A stretch of DNA of 33,028 bases from NCBI GenBank assembly GCA_025360185.1, contig JANYCR010000582.1:1-33028 (forward strand), read 5' to 3'. Both the position numbers and the translations under genes were made by a program. How positions within the stretch are numbered: the first letter of the stretch is position 1; every line of letters starts with the position of its first letter. Source of the stretch: Leptospiraceae bacterium. GTDB taxonomy: Bacteria; Spirochaetota; Leptospiria; Leptospirales; Leptospiraceae. Positions 14,371 through 22,221 of the stretch are shown here, piece after piece. The notes under the pieces are model-generated. The model was not told the origin of the DNA and made no database searches. It saw only the letters and a list, made by a program, of their open reading frames with translations.

Positions 14371-14426
14371 TCTAGGGCTTACAAATACTCGTCTCTACAA
14401 GTGGGATATATTTGGAGTCTTTAAAA

Positions 14427-15443
14427 ATGGAAGAGGATCAGCAATACGAAGAGCGCAAAACACCTGCTGGGTTTTTAGTTAAAGTACGCTTAACTAAACT
14501 TACTTATGTCGTTTTTACCCCTAAGGGTCCTGAGGTACCTAAAGGAGCAAAGAATAACTCGATCATTGTTCCAGTTCCGAGGGTTGTTTTTTTAGGCGAT
14601 GATTTTAATTTATCGCATTTTCGTTTAGGTGAACTTAGTTTCGTTAATGTCAAATCGGGAAAACTTGTTATCCCTTATCAGCATGGTGGTTCAAGAGATA
14701 TCAAGACTATCTATTTAAACTCCGGCAGTGAAAGCGATATCCTTCCTGTAATCATTTTTCATTTTAATTTTGTAAAAGACATTATGAATGCTACAGAGCA
14801 GGGGACGGAGTTTCATCATATTGTAGCTGATGAAAGTTTACTTAAAAATGATATGGTTACGCTTAAGATTCGTTATCCGACCGTTAATATTTTGATTCTT
14901 AAAAAGAAAATAAATGTTGCTTATGAAAATAAGTCTCCTGTAGCTGCTATAACTGATAGTGATTCAAAGACAGACTTCGCGACCCCTGTAGTCGATGCCG
15001 ATATAGCTAGAGCCGCCGATATGGCTTCCTCTGGCTCTAATCTAAACATGTATTCGGAAAATCCAGTTTTCCTTGCTCGTATTCATTTGCGTAATTTAGA
15101 ACTAGATAAAGTAAAGCAATTGCTTTTTGATTTTAACTTAAAAGGAGAAGACATTATCTTTATTCGAACATTTTTAGATGTAATGGTTAAGAATGTTAAT
15201 AATAAAGAAGAGCTTAATACAAATAAGGATAAAGTTAGAGTTTTGGACGAGATATTTAGGCTTGCGGTACTAATAATAAACCACGATGAAGCAGATTTTG
15301 AACTTGAACTGGAGAAGGGGTTATCGAAAGATGTTGCTTATATGATTTATGCACTGCTCGAAAAATACCAGGAGCAGGCTAAAAATATTGAAGAAGAGAT
15401 TATGATTTGGGAATGGAAGTATCGAGCTAGAAGGTTAATGTAA
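14427..15443 (+). CDS. Tandem paralogue B with helical C-terminal extension
   Basis: A 338-residue protein from ATG 14427, which has GGAG at 14414-14417 as its ribosome binding site; a TTG at 14412 would add five residues. Numbering below is from ATG 14427. The first ~165 residues duplicate paralogue A (EERKTPAGFLVKV, FNLSHFRLGELSFVN, RYPTVNILILKKK). A Ser/Asp/Ala-rich linker (~175-208) leads to a mainly helical C-terminal region with NLELDKVKQLLFDFNLKGED and a charged end, KYQEQAKNIEEEIMIWEWK. That part is likely alpha-helical and may mediate oligomerisation or binding. No known domain comes to mind. It follows the AT-only hairpin and precedes a small gene by 4 bp. The function is unknown. 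Confidence 0.65.
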   Translation: MEEDQQYEERKTPAGFLVKVRLTKLTYVVFTPKGPEVPKGAKNNSIIVPVPRVVFLGDDFNLSHFRLGELSFVNVKSGKLVIPYQHGGSRDIKTIYLNSGSESDILPVIIFHFNFVKDIMNATEQGTEFHHIVADESLLKNDMVTLKIRYPTVNILILKKKINVAYENKSPVAAITDSDSKTDFATPVVDADIARAADMASSGSNLNMYSENPVFLARIHLRNLELDKVKQLLFDFNLKGEDIIFIRTFLDVMVKNVNNKEELNTNKDKVRVLDEIFRLAVLIINHDEADFELELEKGLSKDVAYMIYALLEKYQEQAKNIEEEIMIWEWKYRARRLM

Positions 15444-15447
15444 TTAT

Positions 15448-15750
15448 ATGAATAAAGCCGCATTTAGTAAGTTAATAGAAGCTATGAGAAGCTTAAGCAA
15501 TGAAGTCAATGATCAAGAGATTTGTCGACGACTAGAGACTTTAATGCTTACTAGCAAAGATGATTTGAATTTATCTGTAGTAAATCATCTCCTAGATAAT
15601 CCCATGGAATTCGACCCAAAAGAGATTCCAGAGCCTTACACCATGTATGTGAAGCATTTCATTTATATGGTTAAGCGAAATGAAAAATTGGGCATATCCT
15701 CTCGCTTCCATTCCATTCCAGAGCCAAAACCTAATCGCAAAAAGGAGTAA
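15448..15750 (+). CDS. Small protein ending the GAF-AAA+ operon, unknown function
   Basis: A 100-residue soluble protein with an amphipathic helical N-terminal half (KLIEAMRSLSNEVNDQEICRRLE) and a basic C-terminus (PKPNRKKE). It starts 4 bp after paralogue B and ends 1 bp before the stop codon of the convergent exonuclease gene. I do not recognise it. The tight spacing suggests it acts with the regulator and the two paralogues. Confidence 0.55.
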   Translation: MNKAAFSKLIEAMRSLSNEVNDQEICRRLETLMLTSKDDLNLSVVNHLLDNPMEFDPKEIPEPYTMYVKHFIYMVKRNEKLGISSRFHSIPEPKPNRKKE

Positions 15751-15751
15751 T

Positions 15752-16387
15752 TTAAAAAAGCCACTCCTGCCTTATGTAGTCTTCTATCATTTTATAACCT
15801 TTTGCATGGAAATTTGCTTTTTCAGCGGTTTCTGACCAATAGCCCATTTTATCCACACAGTAAATGAAAACTTTCATTGCTGCAAATGAATCATCTAGTG
15901 CTTCATGAAAGGAATGGCGGGCGCTTGATGTATTCATTTTTTCAATTTTAAAAAAATCTCTAAGTGCGACTAAATTAAATTTCTTCAATTCTGGAAATAT
16001 CTTTCGAGTTAAATTCAAAGTGCAAAAAACAGGTAGGGTAGGGATAGTAATACCTCTTTTTTTGGATTCTAGAAGAATGAAAGAGAGGTCAAATTCTGAA
16101 TTCTGTATTACTAATGCAGAGCCAGCGATAAATTTTAAAAATTCAGGTAAAATTTCGTTTAAACTCCGGGCATTTTCAAGCATTTTCGGGGTAATACCAT
16201 TTACTATTTGAGCATTTATTTGAAGTGGTTTTAGTGGTTTCACCAGAAAATTGTATGTATTTAAAATTGTATCTCGATCAAATCTAATTGCAGCAATTTC
16301 TAAGATTTCACTCTCATTTGGATCTAGTCCTGACGTTTCGATATCGAGTGCAGTAAATTCGATGTTCTGTAAAAGTTTTTGATTCAT
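15752..16387 (-). CDS. DnaQ-like 3'-5' exonuclease
   Basis: A 211-residue DEDDh exonuclease, related to the DNA polymerase III epsilon subunit. The three motifs are intact: ExoI DIETSG with Asp15 and Glu17, ExoII NSEFDLSF with Asp100, and ExoIII HEALDD with His161 and Asp166. The fold covers residues 9-175; the short tail after that lacks an obvious clamp-binding motif. It could proofread for a polymerase, or be a stand-alone nuclease in repair or RNA turnover; DnaQ homologues are often multiple. AAAGGA lies 4 bp before the ATG. The gene is alone on its strand, convergent with the regulator operon, and starts beside the palindrome-containing non-coding region. Confidence 0.88.
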   Translation of the reverse strand: MNQKLLQNIEFTALDIETSGLDPNESEILEIAAIRFDRDTILNTYNFLVKPLKPLQINAQIVNGITPKMLENARSLNEILPEFLKFIAGSALVIQNSEFDLSFILLESKKRGITIPTLPVFCTLNLTRKIFPELKKFNLVALRDFFKIEKMNTSSARHSFHEALDDSFAAMKVFIYCVDKMGYWSETAEKANFHAKGYKMIEDYIRQEWLF

Positions 16388-16496
16388 ATAATCCTTTGCT
16401 TACATATAAAAAAAGCTTGCATGAATAATAAACAAAGAAAGGAAAGAAAAAGACTTTTTTCACCTAAAAATGGTTAAATATTATCTTATTTGCCAA

Positions 16497-16513
16497 TATT
16501 ATGTCACATAATA
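16497..16513. repeat. 17-nt palindrome sharing a word with the candidate origin
   Basis: TATTATGT-C-ACATAATA has perfect 8-bp arms around one base. The 11 bases TTATGTCACAT (16499-16509) are identical to 10681-10691 in the parB-rep gap. It lies about 110 bp upstream of the exonuclease start and could be an operator for it or a site for a replicon protein. Confidence 0.45.
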
Positions 16514-16631
16514 AATAAATTTTCCAAACAATAAACTGTATATTGGTTACCTTGCGGGCGGCGAGAGGTATTTAAAGGTTAACAAACTACCTAAAACTTC
16601 AATCAGCAAGATAAGAATAAAAATCCTTCAG

Positions 16632-16757
16632 CATACCGCCCATTTAGTGGCATATAGGATAATACAAACATAATCGGAGCAGTAGGCATCAGGTATGCGA
16701 CATAATGGCATCACTACGGAAGTAATACCCATATGACAAAGTGGCATACGGATGTTA
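16632..16757 (+). repeat. Three degenerate direct repeats
   Basis: Three related segments occur. The first (16632-16664) has CATACCG then TTTAGTGGCATATAGGA then ATAC. The second (16693-16728) has GTATGCGACATAATGGCAT then TACGGAAGTAATAC. The third (16731-16757) has ATATGACAAAGTGGCATACGGATGTTA. The shared core is roughly [AG]TGGCAT..ACGGA.GTAATAC. The spacing is irregular, so it does not look like CRISPR. These could be iteron-like sites or decayed repeats. Confidence 0.35.
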
Positions 16758-16808
16758 CGTTTTTCAAAAAATGATTGCGAGATAGATTGGTATTGTTACT
16801 TTAATCTA

Positions 16809-17024
16809 ATGGCTGAAACGTTAAAGGTTCGAGTTCGGTGTCACGCATGCACCTATATGATTGAAGGCACTGCGAAATACGGCAAGGGCCACTATGTTCC
16901 CGAGGGCGTGGATTTTGATTTCGTGGCAATTGGAAAGGTTGAAACATCAAAAGGGCGGACGGTTAAGGCGGAAGTTTTATGTATCTGCCCTAGTTGTGGA
17001 GTAAAATGTAAATTTGTTGTTTAA
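16809..17024 (+). CDS. Small Cys-motif (zinc-ribbon-like) protein
   Basis: A 71-residue protein from ATG 16809 (MAETLKVRVRCHACTYMIEG). Two cysteine pairs, CHAC near the N-terminus and CPSCGVKC at the end, suggest one zinc-ribbon or similar metal-binding fold around a short beta-rich core. A longer frame opens at 16752, but the extra 19 residues look unrelated and the ATG at 16809 better fits the start of conserved-looking sequence. The function is unknown; proteins of this kind are usually nucleic-acid or protein adaptors. It is followed by an 18-bp direct repeat and then the MBOAT gene. Confidence 0.6.
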   Translation: MAETLKVRVRCHACTYMIEGTAKYGKGHYVPEGVDFDFVAIGKVETSKGRTVKAEVLCICPSCGVKCKFVV

Positions 17025-17074
17025 AATTAAGCATTTTATTGATTGATTGTAAGCTATTTAAAATTAAGCATTTT
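17020..17074 (+). repeat. 18-bp direct repeat in front of the MBOAT gene
   Basis: TTTAAAATTAAGCATTTT occurs at 17020-17037, overlapping the stop codon of the small Cys-motif gene, and identically at 17057-17074, 7 bp before the MBOAT start codon. The second copy occupies the ribosome binding site region of the MBOAT gene. It may be a duplication or paired binding sites. Confidence 0.7.
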
Positions 17075-17081
17075 TTCATAA

Positions 17082-18620
17082 ATGAATTTTACATCTCCTG
17101 AATTTTTGTTCTTTTTAGTGTTATTGTTCCTGCTCCGTTGGGCTATATTCCCATCTTTTTTCACATTTTCTCAACTCTTTTTTAATATGCATCGATCATC
17201 CCAAATTCGAGGCAGCTTACTGGATAATAACCAACGATTACAAGCTTCGTTAGTAGCTCTTTTGTTATTAGGAAGTTATTTCTTTTATGCAAGTTGGAAC
17301 TATAAATTTCTAGGACTTTTGCTTCTTACCTCCTATTACGATTTTACCATCGGCAAGACGATCTTTTTTTCTAAGGTCGAGTCAAGGCGTCGGCTGTTTC
17401 TTCTATTTTCCATTGTGTTGAATTTGTCAATTTTGGGCTTTTATAAATACTTCTTTTTTCTTTCTGAAAATTTGATAGGCGTTAGTAGTTTTTTTGGTTT
17501 CACGATCACTCGACCGAGCTGGAATATTTTGTTACCGGCTGGAATTTCTTTCTATACATTTCAGTCGCTAAGCTATACGATTGACGTTTACCGGAAAATC
17601 ATACCAGCAGAAAAAAACTTCTTACGATATGCCCTTTTTCTGGCATTCTTTCCACAGTTAGTCGCCGGACCGATTGTCGTTGCTCATGATTTTCTTCCTC
17701 AAATTTTGAGTATAGCTAGGAGAAAATTTGCTGAAATTAACTTGAATCGGGCTTTCTATTTTATACTCCTTGGATTTATTAAAAAATCAGTCTTGGCAGA
17801 TAATATATCGGGTATTAGTGATTTTGTTTTTTCCAAAGGGACAGATGTTTCGATGCTTTCCTGGGTTTATGTCTTGATGGGAATGGTCTCTTATTCTATT
17901 CAAATTTATGGAGATTTTAGTGGGTATACGGATATTGCTCGAGGCGTTGCTATTCTATTTGGATTTGAGCTTCCGGAGAATTTTAATCTTCCATACTTAG
18001 CTTCTAGTTTGACCGATTTTTGGAGAAGATGGCATATTTCTTTGTCCAGTTGGCTTCGGTCTTATCTTTATATTTCGCTCGGAGGAAATCGCTATGGGTC
18101 ATTTTTTACTTACCGCAACTTATTTCTTACGATGCTACTCGGTGGACTCTGGCATGGAGCTAGTTGGAATTTTGTTATTTGGGGTAGTTTACATGGATTT
18201 TATTTAGGAATTGAGAGATATGCTGTTTCGAAATTTCGAAATTATTCCTACTTTTCGGATGTCCGACCTTTTACTAAAAGGTTAGCAAAAGTTTTTTATG
18301 TCGCGTTTACTTTTTGCCTAGTGACCTGTTTTTGGGTATTTTTTAGATCCAATAATTTAGAAATGGCGCTTTCTAGATTGGGAGCTGTTCTTCATTTGCA
18401 GGGAGGGATTTCCCCAAACTACAGCATTGAAATTCAGTTTTATTCTATTTTCTTTTGTGTGGTTTTCGCTCACTTAATCGGGTATTTTTATAGCGATAAG
18501 ATTTGTAAATTCTTCGAAAGGGAAAATGGAAATTGGCAGTTTCCCCTCTATGCATTTTTGTCTATTCTTGCTGTATTATATAGTGGTGAATTAAAACCCT
18601 TTATTTATTTTGTATTTTAA
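17082..18620 (+). CDS. MBOAT-family O-acyltransferase (AlgI/PatA/DltB type)
   Basis: A 512-residue polytopic membrane protein of the MBOAT family, which moves acyl groups across the membrane onto extracytoplasmic polymers. Characteristic segments include LLPAGISFYTFQSLSYTIDVYR, FFPQLVAGPIV and YGDFSGYTDIARG. NFNLPYLASSLTDFWRRWHISLSSW carries conserved His318, and LLGGLWHGASWNFVIWG carries the catalytic His358. Many strongly hydrophobic helices span the whole length. The next gene is an SGNH-like protein, so this is a split MBOAT-SGNH pair comparable to AlgI with AlgJ/X, DltB with DltD or PatA with PatB. The acceptor is unknown; a GT51 glycosyltransferase downstream hints at peptidoglycan. No clear ribosome binding site precedes the ATG. 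Confidence 0.92.
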   Translation: MNFTSPEFLFFLVLLFLLRWAIFPSFFTFSQLFFNMHRSSQIRGSLLDNNQRLQASLVALLLLGSYFFYASWNYKFLGLLLLTSYYDFTIGKTIFFSKVESRRRLFLLFSIVLNLSILGFYKYFFFLSENLIGVSSFFGFTITRPSWNILLPAGISFYTFQSLSYTIDVYRKIIPAEKNFLRYALFLAFFPQLVAGPIVVAHDFLPQILSIARRKFAEINLNRAFYFILLGFIKKSVLADNISGISDFVFSKGTDVSMLSWVYVLMGMVSYSIQIYGDFSGYTDIARGVAILFGFELPENFNLPYLASSLTDFWRRWHISLSSWLRSYLYISLGGNRYGSFFTYRNLFLTMLLGGLWHGASWNFVIWGSLHGFYLGIERYAVSKFRNYSYFSDVRPFTKRLAKVFYVAFTFCLVTCFWVFFRSNNLEMALSRLGAVLHLQGGISPNYSIEIQFYSIFFCVVFAHLIGYFYSDKICKFFERENGNWQFPLYAFLSILAVLYSGELKPFIYFVF

Positions 18621-18639
18621 TATGAGCCCGAGGATTTGC

Positions 18640-18663
18640 CACAGAGTCACAGAGACACAGAGG
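18640..18663 (+). repeat. Three tandem CACAGAGN octamers
   Basis: CACAGAGT-CACAGAGA-CACAGAGG lies in the 89-bp gap between the MBOAT and SGNH-like genes. I recall CACAGAG-rich words as scattered intergenic repeats in several bacterial genomes. The role is unknown. Confidence 0.6.
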
Positions 18664-18709
18664 TTTTGAGTTTGCCCTATGTTTTTATGCGCTTCTTGCT
18701 AAAGAAAGT

Positions 18710-20263
18710 TTGAAAAAGTTTTTTTACATAGATAATCTTCAGAATATTAAACGAATTTTATTGTTCTTAATTGTCTTATTCGTTTTAGACCAATTCTTTT
18801 TTGGTTTTGTAATCTGGAGATTGCCGAATGAATCTCCATGGGGAACGAATCATTTTTTTAATTTCGTTTATGAGAAAAAACGAATTGAGAGAACGCCTAA
18901 GACGAAGCCAAGAGTTTTAATTATTGGGAGTAGTATTGCATACTATTCTTTAGATAGAGATTTATTGAAGTTTTATCTGAAAGAAAAAACTGGGACAGAA
19001 TTTGATGTAGAGTATCTCTCCTATGCTGGGATGACCCCCTTAGATTCCTTTTTGGTGAGCGAAGACATTGAAAATTTAAAGCCAGATATTGTTATATATC
19101 CTTTAAATTTTATAGATCTGCGTTTGCATAGAGCTTATGTTTTAAATCCGAATGGCACAAACGAGACTGCTGACGATACATCTCTTCTTCTTGATGCATT
19201 GAATTTTGGAGACGCGCCTCAATCCAAATTTACCTTCCCTGAAAAAGCCGTTCAAGAGTTTTATAAAATTCTTCCCTTAGAAAAAATCGCGACTTACTAT
19301 TCTTCTTATCTATTTTTATTTTATCGCTACCGGGAAATTTATTCTCAAAATCTTCGTAATCTGTATAATCATCGCTTTGGAAGAAATACAAGTTATCATG
19401 GATATGCAGGTGTGCAAATTCCAGAGAGAGTAAATTCTCTGGGTTGGACGGGAAAGCAGTTTTCTTTTTTTCCAAAAACCTATATGTTTGAAAAAGGATT
19501 TTGGATTCAAATTGTTCCTGAAATTTTAGCGGAGGGTAATCTTATTTTGACGCTAACCTCTGAGGGTGAATCGGAAGCGTTCAACTTTACACAACCTGGT
19601 TGGAAAAAGGTAAAATTAAACTCTAAATTTAAAAAGCAATATTCTTTTATTACTGCGCAATTGTCCAAAACTTGGCAGCCCTATTTAGCAAAGGAAGATA
19701 GGTTCGATCACTCCCGCGATGAAGTTGGCGTTCGCCTGCAACAAACATTTGGACTTGACCAGCCCCTTTCTAATATGCAATATGTAAGAGAGGAGAGGAT
19801 AGAAGATCTCCGCTATATAAATATGAGTGACTCTGAATATGAAGAATATTTTCAGTATAGATTACTTTCCGATTTTGAGCATCGACCCGGCATACGATAT
19901 ATACATGCGTTGAAAGATGCGAAAGAGCGGCTAACAAGAGAAGCCTTTCGACCAGGAATTCATTTGCAATATTTAAAAAAATTCACCGAATCAATGCGAG
20001 ATAAACGAATTCCCGTCGTATTGATTAATAATCCAGAAAATCCACTTGCACTGAATTGGTATGAAAATTCTAAATGGTATCAGGATCATCTTTCTTATTT
20101 ACAGAGTCTCGCATCGGACGAAGAAATTTATTTTTTAGATTTCAAGCATAAACTCAAAATGCAAGACTTTAGTGATTTTCATCATTTTACTTATCCGGGA
20201 ATGGTGAAAATGAATCCAGTATACGGGGACTCAATTGCAAAATTTTCCAGAAAAGCCAATTAG
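18710..20263 (+). CDS. Membrane-anchored SGNH-like protein, DUF1574 type
   Basis: A 517-residue protein with a single N-terminal membrane helix (about residues 15-35) and a large periplasmic part. The block I nucleophile region reads VLIIGSSIAYYS (Gly73-Ser74-Ser75), and the C-terminal D-x-x-H is Asp489-His492 in DFSDFHHFTYPG. Both fit the SGNH/GDSL hydrolase superfamily and the DUF1574 proteins common in Leptospira. YEVLSYAG-like block II is seen as VEYLSYAGMTPLDS. Such proteins receive the acyl group from an MBOAT partner and transfer it to a polymer, like DltD or AlgX. The start is a TTG with a poor ribosome binding site; no better in-frame start is seen. The next gene overlaps its end by 29 bp. 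Confidence 0.75.
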   Translation: MKKFFYIDNLQNIKRILLFLIVLFVLDQFFFGFVIWRLPNESPWGTNHFFNFVYEKKRIERTPKTKPRVLIIGSSIAYYSLDRDLLKFYLKEKTGTEFDVEYLSYAGMTPLDSFLVSEDIENLKPDIVIYPLNFIDLRLHRAYVLNPNGTNETADDTSLLLDALNFGDAPQSKFTFPEKAVQEFYKILPLEKIATYYSSYLFLFYRYREIYSQNLRNLYNHRFGRNTSYHGYAGVQIPERVNSLGWTGKQFSFFPKTYMFEKGFWIQIVPEILAEGNLILTLTSEGESEAFNFTQPGWKKVKLNSKFKKQYSFITAQLSKTWQPYLAKEDRFDHSRDEVGVRLQQTFGLDQPLSNMQYVREERIEDLRYINMSDSEYEEYFQYRLLSDFEHRPGIRYIHALKDAKERLTREAFRPGIHLQYLKKFTESMRDKRIPVVLINNPENPLALNWYENSKWYQDHLSYLQSLASDEEIYFLDFKHKLKMQDFSDFHHFTYPGMVKMNPVYGDSIAKFSRKAN

Positions 20264-21092
20264 AATAAAAAAAGCAAGAGTTCCTCATCATAAGAATCCA
20301 GTAATATCCAAAACGCCGAATATTTATTTACGGATTCTAAAAAAACTTTTTTGGAATAAGAAGTTTCTTTATCTATTTTTATTTCTATTTCTTCTTTTTA
20401 TTCCTTGGGTGCCAGTTTTATATTTTGGAGTCTTGGTTTATTTTCCTTATGATGAAACCGGAAAAAATCGGTATACGCGAATTACAGGACCACTTATACA
20501 ATATGTGGGTGGAGAATGGGTAAGCACAGAAAGAATTCCAGTTGCTTGTAAGAAAGCCGTTGTAATTGCTGAGGATAGTGAGTTCTACAATCACAGTGGA
20601 ATTTCCGTTGAGAGCATTCGGTCTAGTTTGGAATACAATCGCAAGCAAGGTCGGATTATTTCTGGTGCCAGCACAATCAGTCAGCAATTTATTAAAAATG
20701 CATTTCTAAATCGCAAGAAAACTTATATAAGAAAAGTTCGTGAAGCGATGGGAGCCATTTTGTTTAATCTACTTTTTTCCAAAGACCAACAACTCACTTG
20801 GTATTTGAATGTGGTTGAATTTGGTCCTCGTATATACGGACTACAAGCCGGTGCAAATAGCTATTTCAAGAAAGATGCATCGAGGTTGAACGTTAGGGAA
20901 TGTGCGACGCTTATCGCATTTTTACCGCGCCCAGTTCATTTTGGGAATAGTTATCGGAATGGTCATACACCTGTCGCCTATCAAAGAAGATTTCAGCGCA
21001 TTTATGCAGGACTAGCAACTATGCCCGTAAAGAAAGAAAAGGAAAAAGAGAAAGAAGAAATCGTAGAAGAGCAAGACGAAGAAGTCGATTAA
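20235..21092 (+). CDS. mtgA: Monofunctional peptidoglycan glycosyltransferase (GT51)
   Basis: A 285-residue enzyme that polymerises lipid II into glycan strands. It has one membrane helix (about residues 44-68) and then the GT51 domain. The catalytic motif is AEDSEFYNHSG with Glu113. Donor-site motif GASTISQQ (residues 144-151) follows with FIKNAFL. The block WYLNVVEFGPRIYGLQAGA and the later ATLIAFLPRP complete the domain. There is no transpeptidase domain, so it is of MtgA type. The C-terminal tail (about 266-285) is a run of Lys/Glu then Glu/Asp, unusual for the family. It starts at a TTG with GGGGA 5 bp upstream, overlapping the SGNH-like gene by 29 bp. This coupling suggests cell-wall synthesis and acylation are linked here. 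Confidence 0.9.
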   Translation: MQNFPEKPIRIKKARVPHHKNPVISKTPNIYLRILKKLFWNKKFLYLFLFLFLLFIPWVPVLYFGVLVYFPYDETGKNRYTRITGPLIQYVGGEWVSTERIPVACKKAVVIAEDSEFYNHSGISVESIRSSLEYNRKQGRIISGASTISQQFIKNAFLNRKKTYIRKVREAMGAILFNLLFSKDQQLTWYLNVVEFGPRIYGLQAGANSYFKKDASRLNVRECATLIAFLPRPVHFGNSYRNGHTPVAYQRRFQRIYAGLATMPVKKEKEKEKEEIVEEQDEEVD

Positions 21093-21164
21093 GATAGCTT
21101 CATAAAAAAATTATTGCTTTATTGTTTTACCAATTAAAAAAATCTATCTCTAAGGCGGTAAAAA

Positions 21165-22220
21165 ATGGGTAAAGTTAAGGTTGGCGTTCTTGGAGCGACA
21201 GGCTCTGTAGGACAAAGATTTATTCAGTTATTAGAAAATCATGAATACTTTGAAGTAGTTGCGCTTGGTGCATCCGATAAAAGTGCCGGCAATCTTTATA
21301 AAGACGTGATGAAGTCTAGATGGAAAGTTTCTTCCAAAATTCCTGATTATGCCGCCAATATGAAAATTACTCGTTGCACACCCAAAGAGACACCTGGCGT
21401 TGATTTAGTTTTTTCTGGTTTAGATAGTGATGTCGCTGGAGAGGTAGAAACCGAGTATGCGCAAGCTGGCGTTATGGTCATTTCCAATTCTAAAAATCAT
21501 AGAACAGATAAAGACGTTCCTATATTATCCGCTGAAGTAAATTCAGAACAATTAAAAGTTTTAGAAGCCCAAAAAACAAAAGGCAAAATTATTACAAATT
21601 CCAACTGCACTATTATGGGCGTTACCATTACCCTCAAGCCACTTTTAGATGCTTATGGAATTGAATCTGTATTTATCGTTTCAATGCAAGCGATTTCAGG
21701 TGCGGGTTATCCCGGAGTTCCTTCGCTTGATATTTTAGGAAACGTAGTTCCGCATATTGGTGGTGAAGAAGAAAAAGTAGAAATGGAACCACAAAAATGT
21801 CTGGGTAAAGTAAGTGGTGGAAAAATAGTTCCGGCTAACTTTAAAATATCCGCTCATTGTAATCGTGTTCCAGTGATTGACGGGCATACGGTTTGTGTTT
21901 CAGTTAAATTAAAGAAAAAAACCACAGTTGAAAAAATCAAAAAGTTGTGGGCAGAATTTTCCGGTGAGCCGCAAAAGTTAAAACTTCCTTCTGCACCGCT
22001 TCAAGTAATTGATTACCGGGAAGAAATAGATAGACCTCAACCAAGACTCGACTTGATGAATGGAAATGGAATGACTACAACTGTCGGACGACTCAGACCA
22101 GATCCACTTTTTGATTTTAAATATGTTGTGCTAAGTCACAACACAATTCGTGGAGCTGCAGGGGCTGCGATTTTAAATGCGGAATTAGTTTACAAAAAAG
22201 GTTACTTGAGAGTAAAATAA
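21165..22220 (+). CDS. asd: Aspartate-semialdehyde dehydrogenase
   Basis: Asd reduces aspartyl phosphate to aspartate semialdehyde with NADPH, feeding lysine, diaminopimelate, methionine and threonine synthesis. At 351 residues it is full length. The NADP-binding start is [14 protein letters not shown] (residues 6-19), the active-site cysteine is Cys148 in NSNCTIMG, and the substrate region is [14 protein letters not shown]. The sequence looks closer to the archaeal/fungal-type branch than to the E. coli type. AAGGCGG lies a few bases before the ATG, one of the strongest ribosome binding sites in the window. As I recall, asd is a defining essential gene of the Leptospira second chromosome. 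The next gene starts 1 bp after the stop. Confidence 0.95.
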   Translation: MGKVKVGVLGATGSVGQRFIQLLENHEYFEVVALGASDKSAGNLYKDVMKSRWKVSSKIPDYAANMKITRCTPKETPGVDLVFSGLDSDVAGEVETEYAQAGVMVISNSKNHRTDKDVPILSAEVNSEQLKVLEAQKTKGKIITNSNCTIMGVTITLKPLLDAYGIESVFIVSMQAISGAGYPGVPSLDILGNVVPHIGGEEEKVEMEPQKCLGKVSGGKIVPANFKISAHCNRVPVIDGHTVCVSVKLKKKTTVEKIKKLWAEFSGEPQKLKLPSAPLQVIDYREEIDRPQPRLDLMNGNGMTTTVGRLRPDPLFDFKYVVLSHNTIRGAAGAAILNAELVYKKGYLRVK

Positions 22221-22221
22221 A

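Larger units (their letters stand above)
16388..16808. other. 421-bp non-coding region with palindrome and degenerate repeats
   Basis: I see no convincing gene here. The left part is AT-rich and holds a 17-nt palindrome (16497-16513). The middle (about 16550-16580) is locally GC-rich. The right part has three degenerate copies of a motif around TGGCAT-n-ACGGA-n-GTAATAC. The words ATTATGTC and GACATAAT are shared with the candidate origin, so this could be a second protein-binding region of the replicon. A frame open from 16752 runs into the next gene, but a better start is at 16809. Confidence 0.5.

Noticed and set aside
16752-16808. Longer N-terminus for the small Cys-motif protein
   Set aside because: The 19 extra residues overlap the degenerate repeats and lack a ribosome binding site; ATG 16809 is the more natural start.
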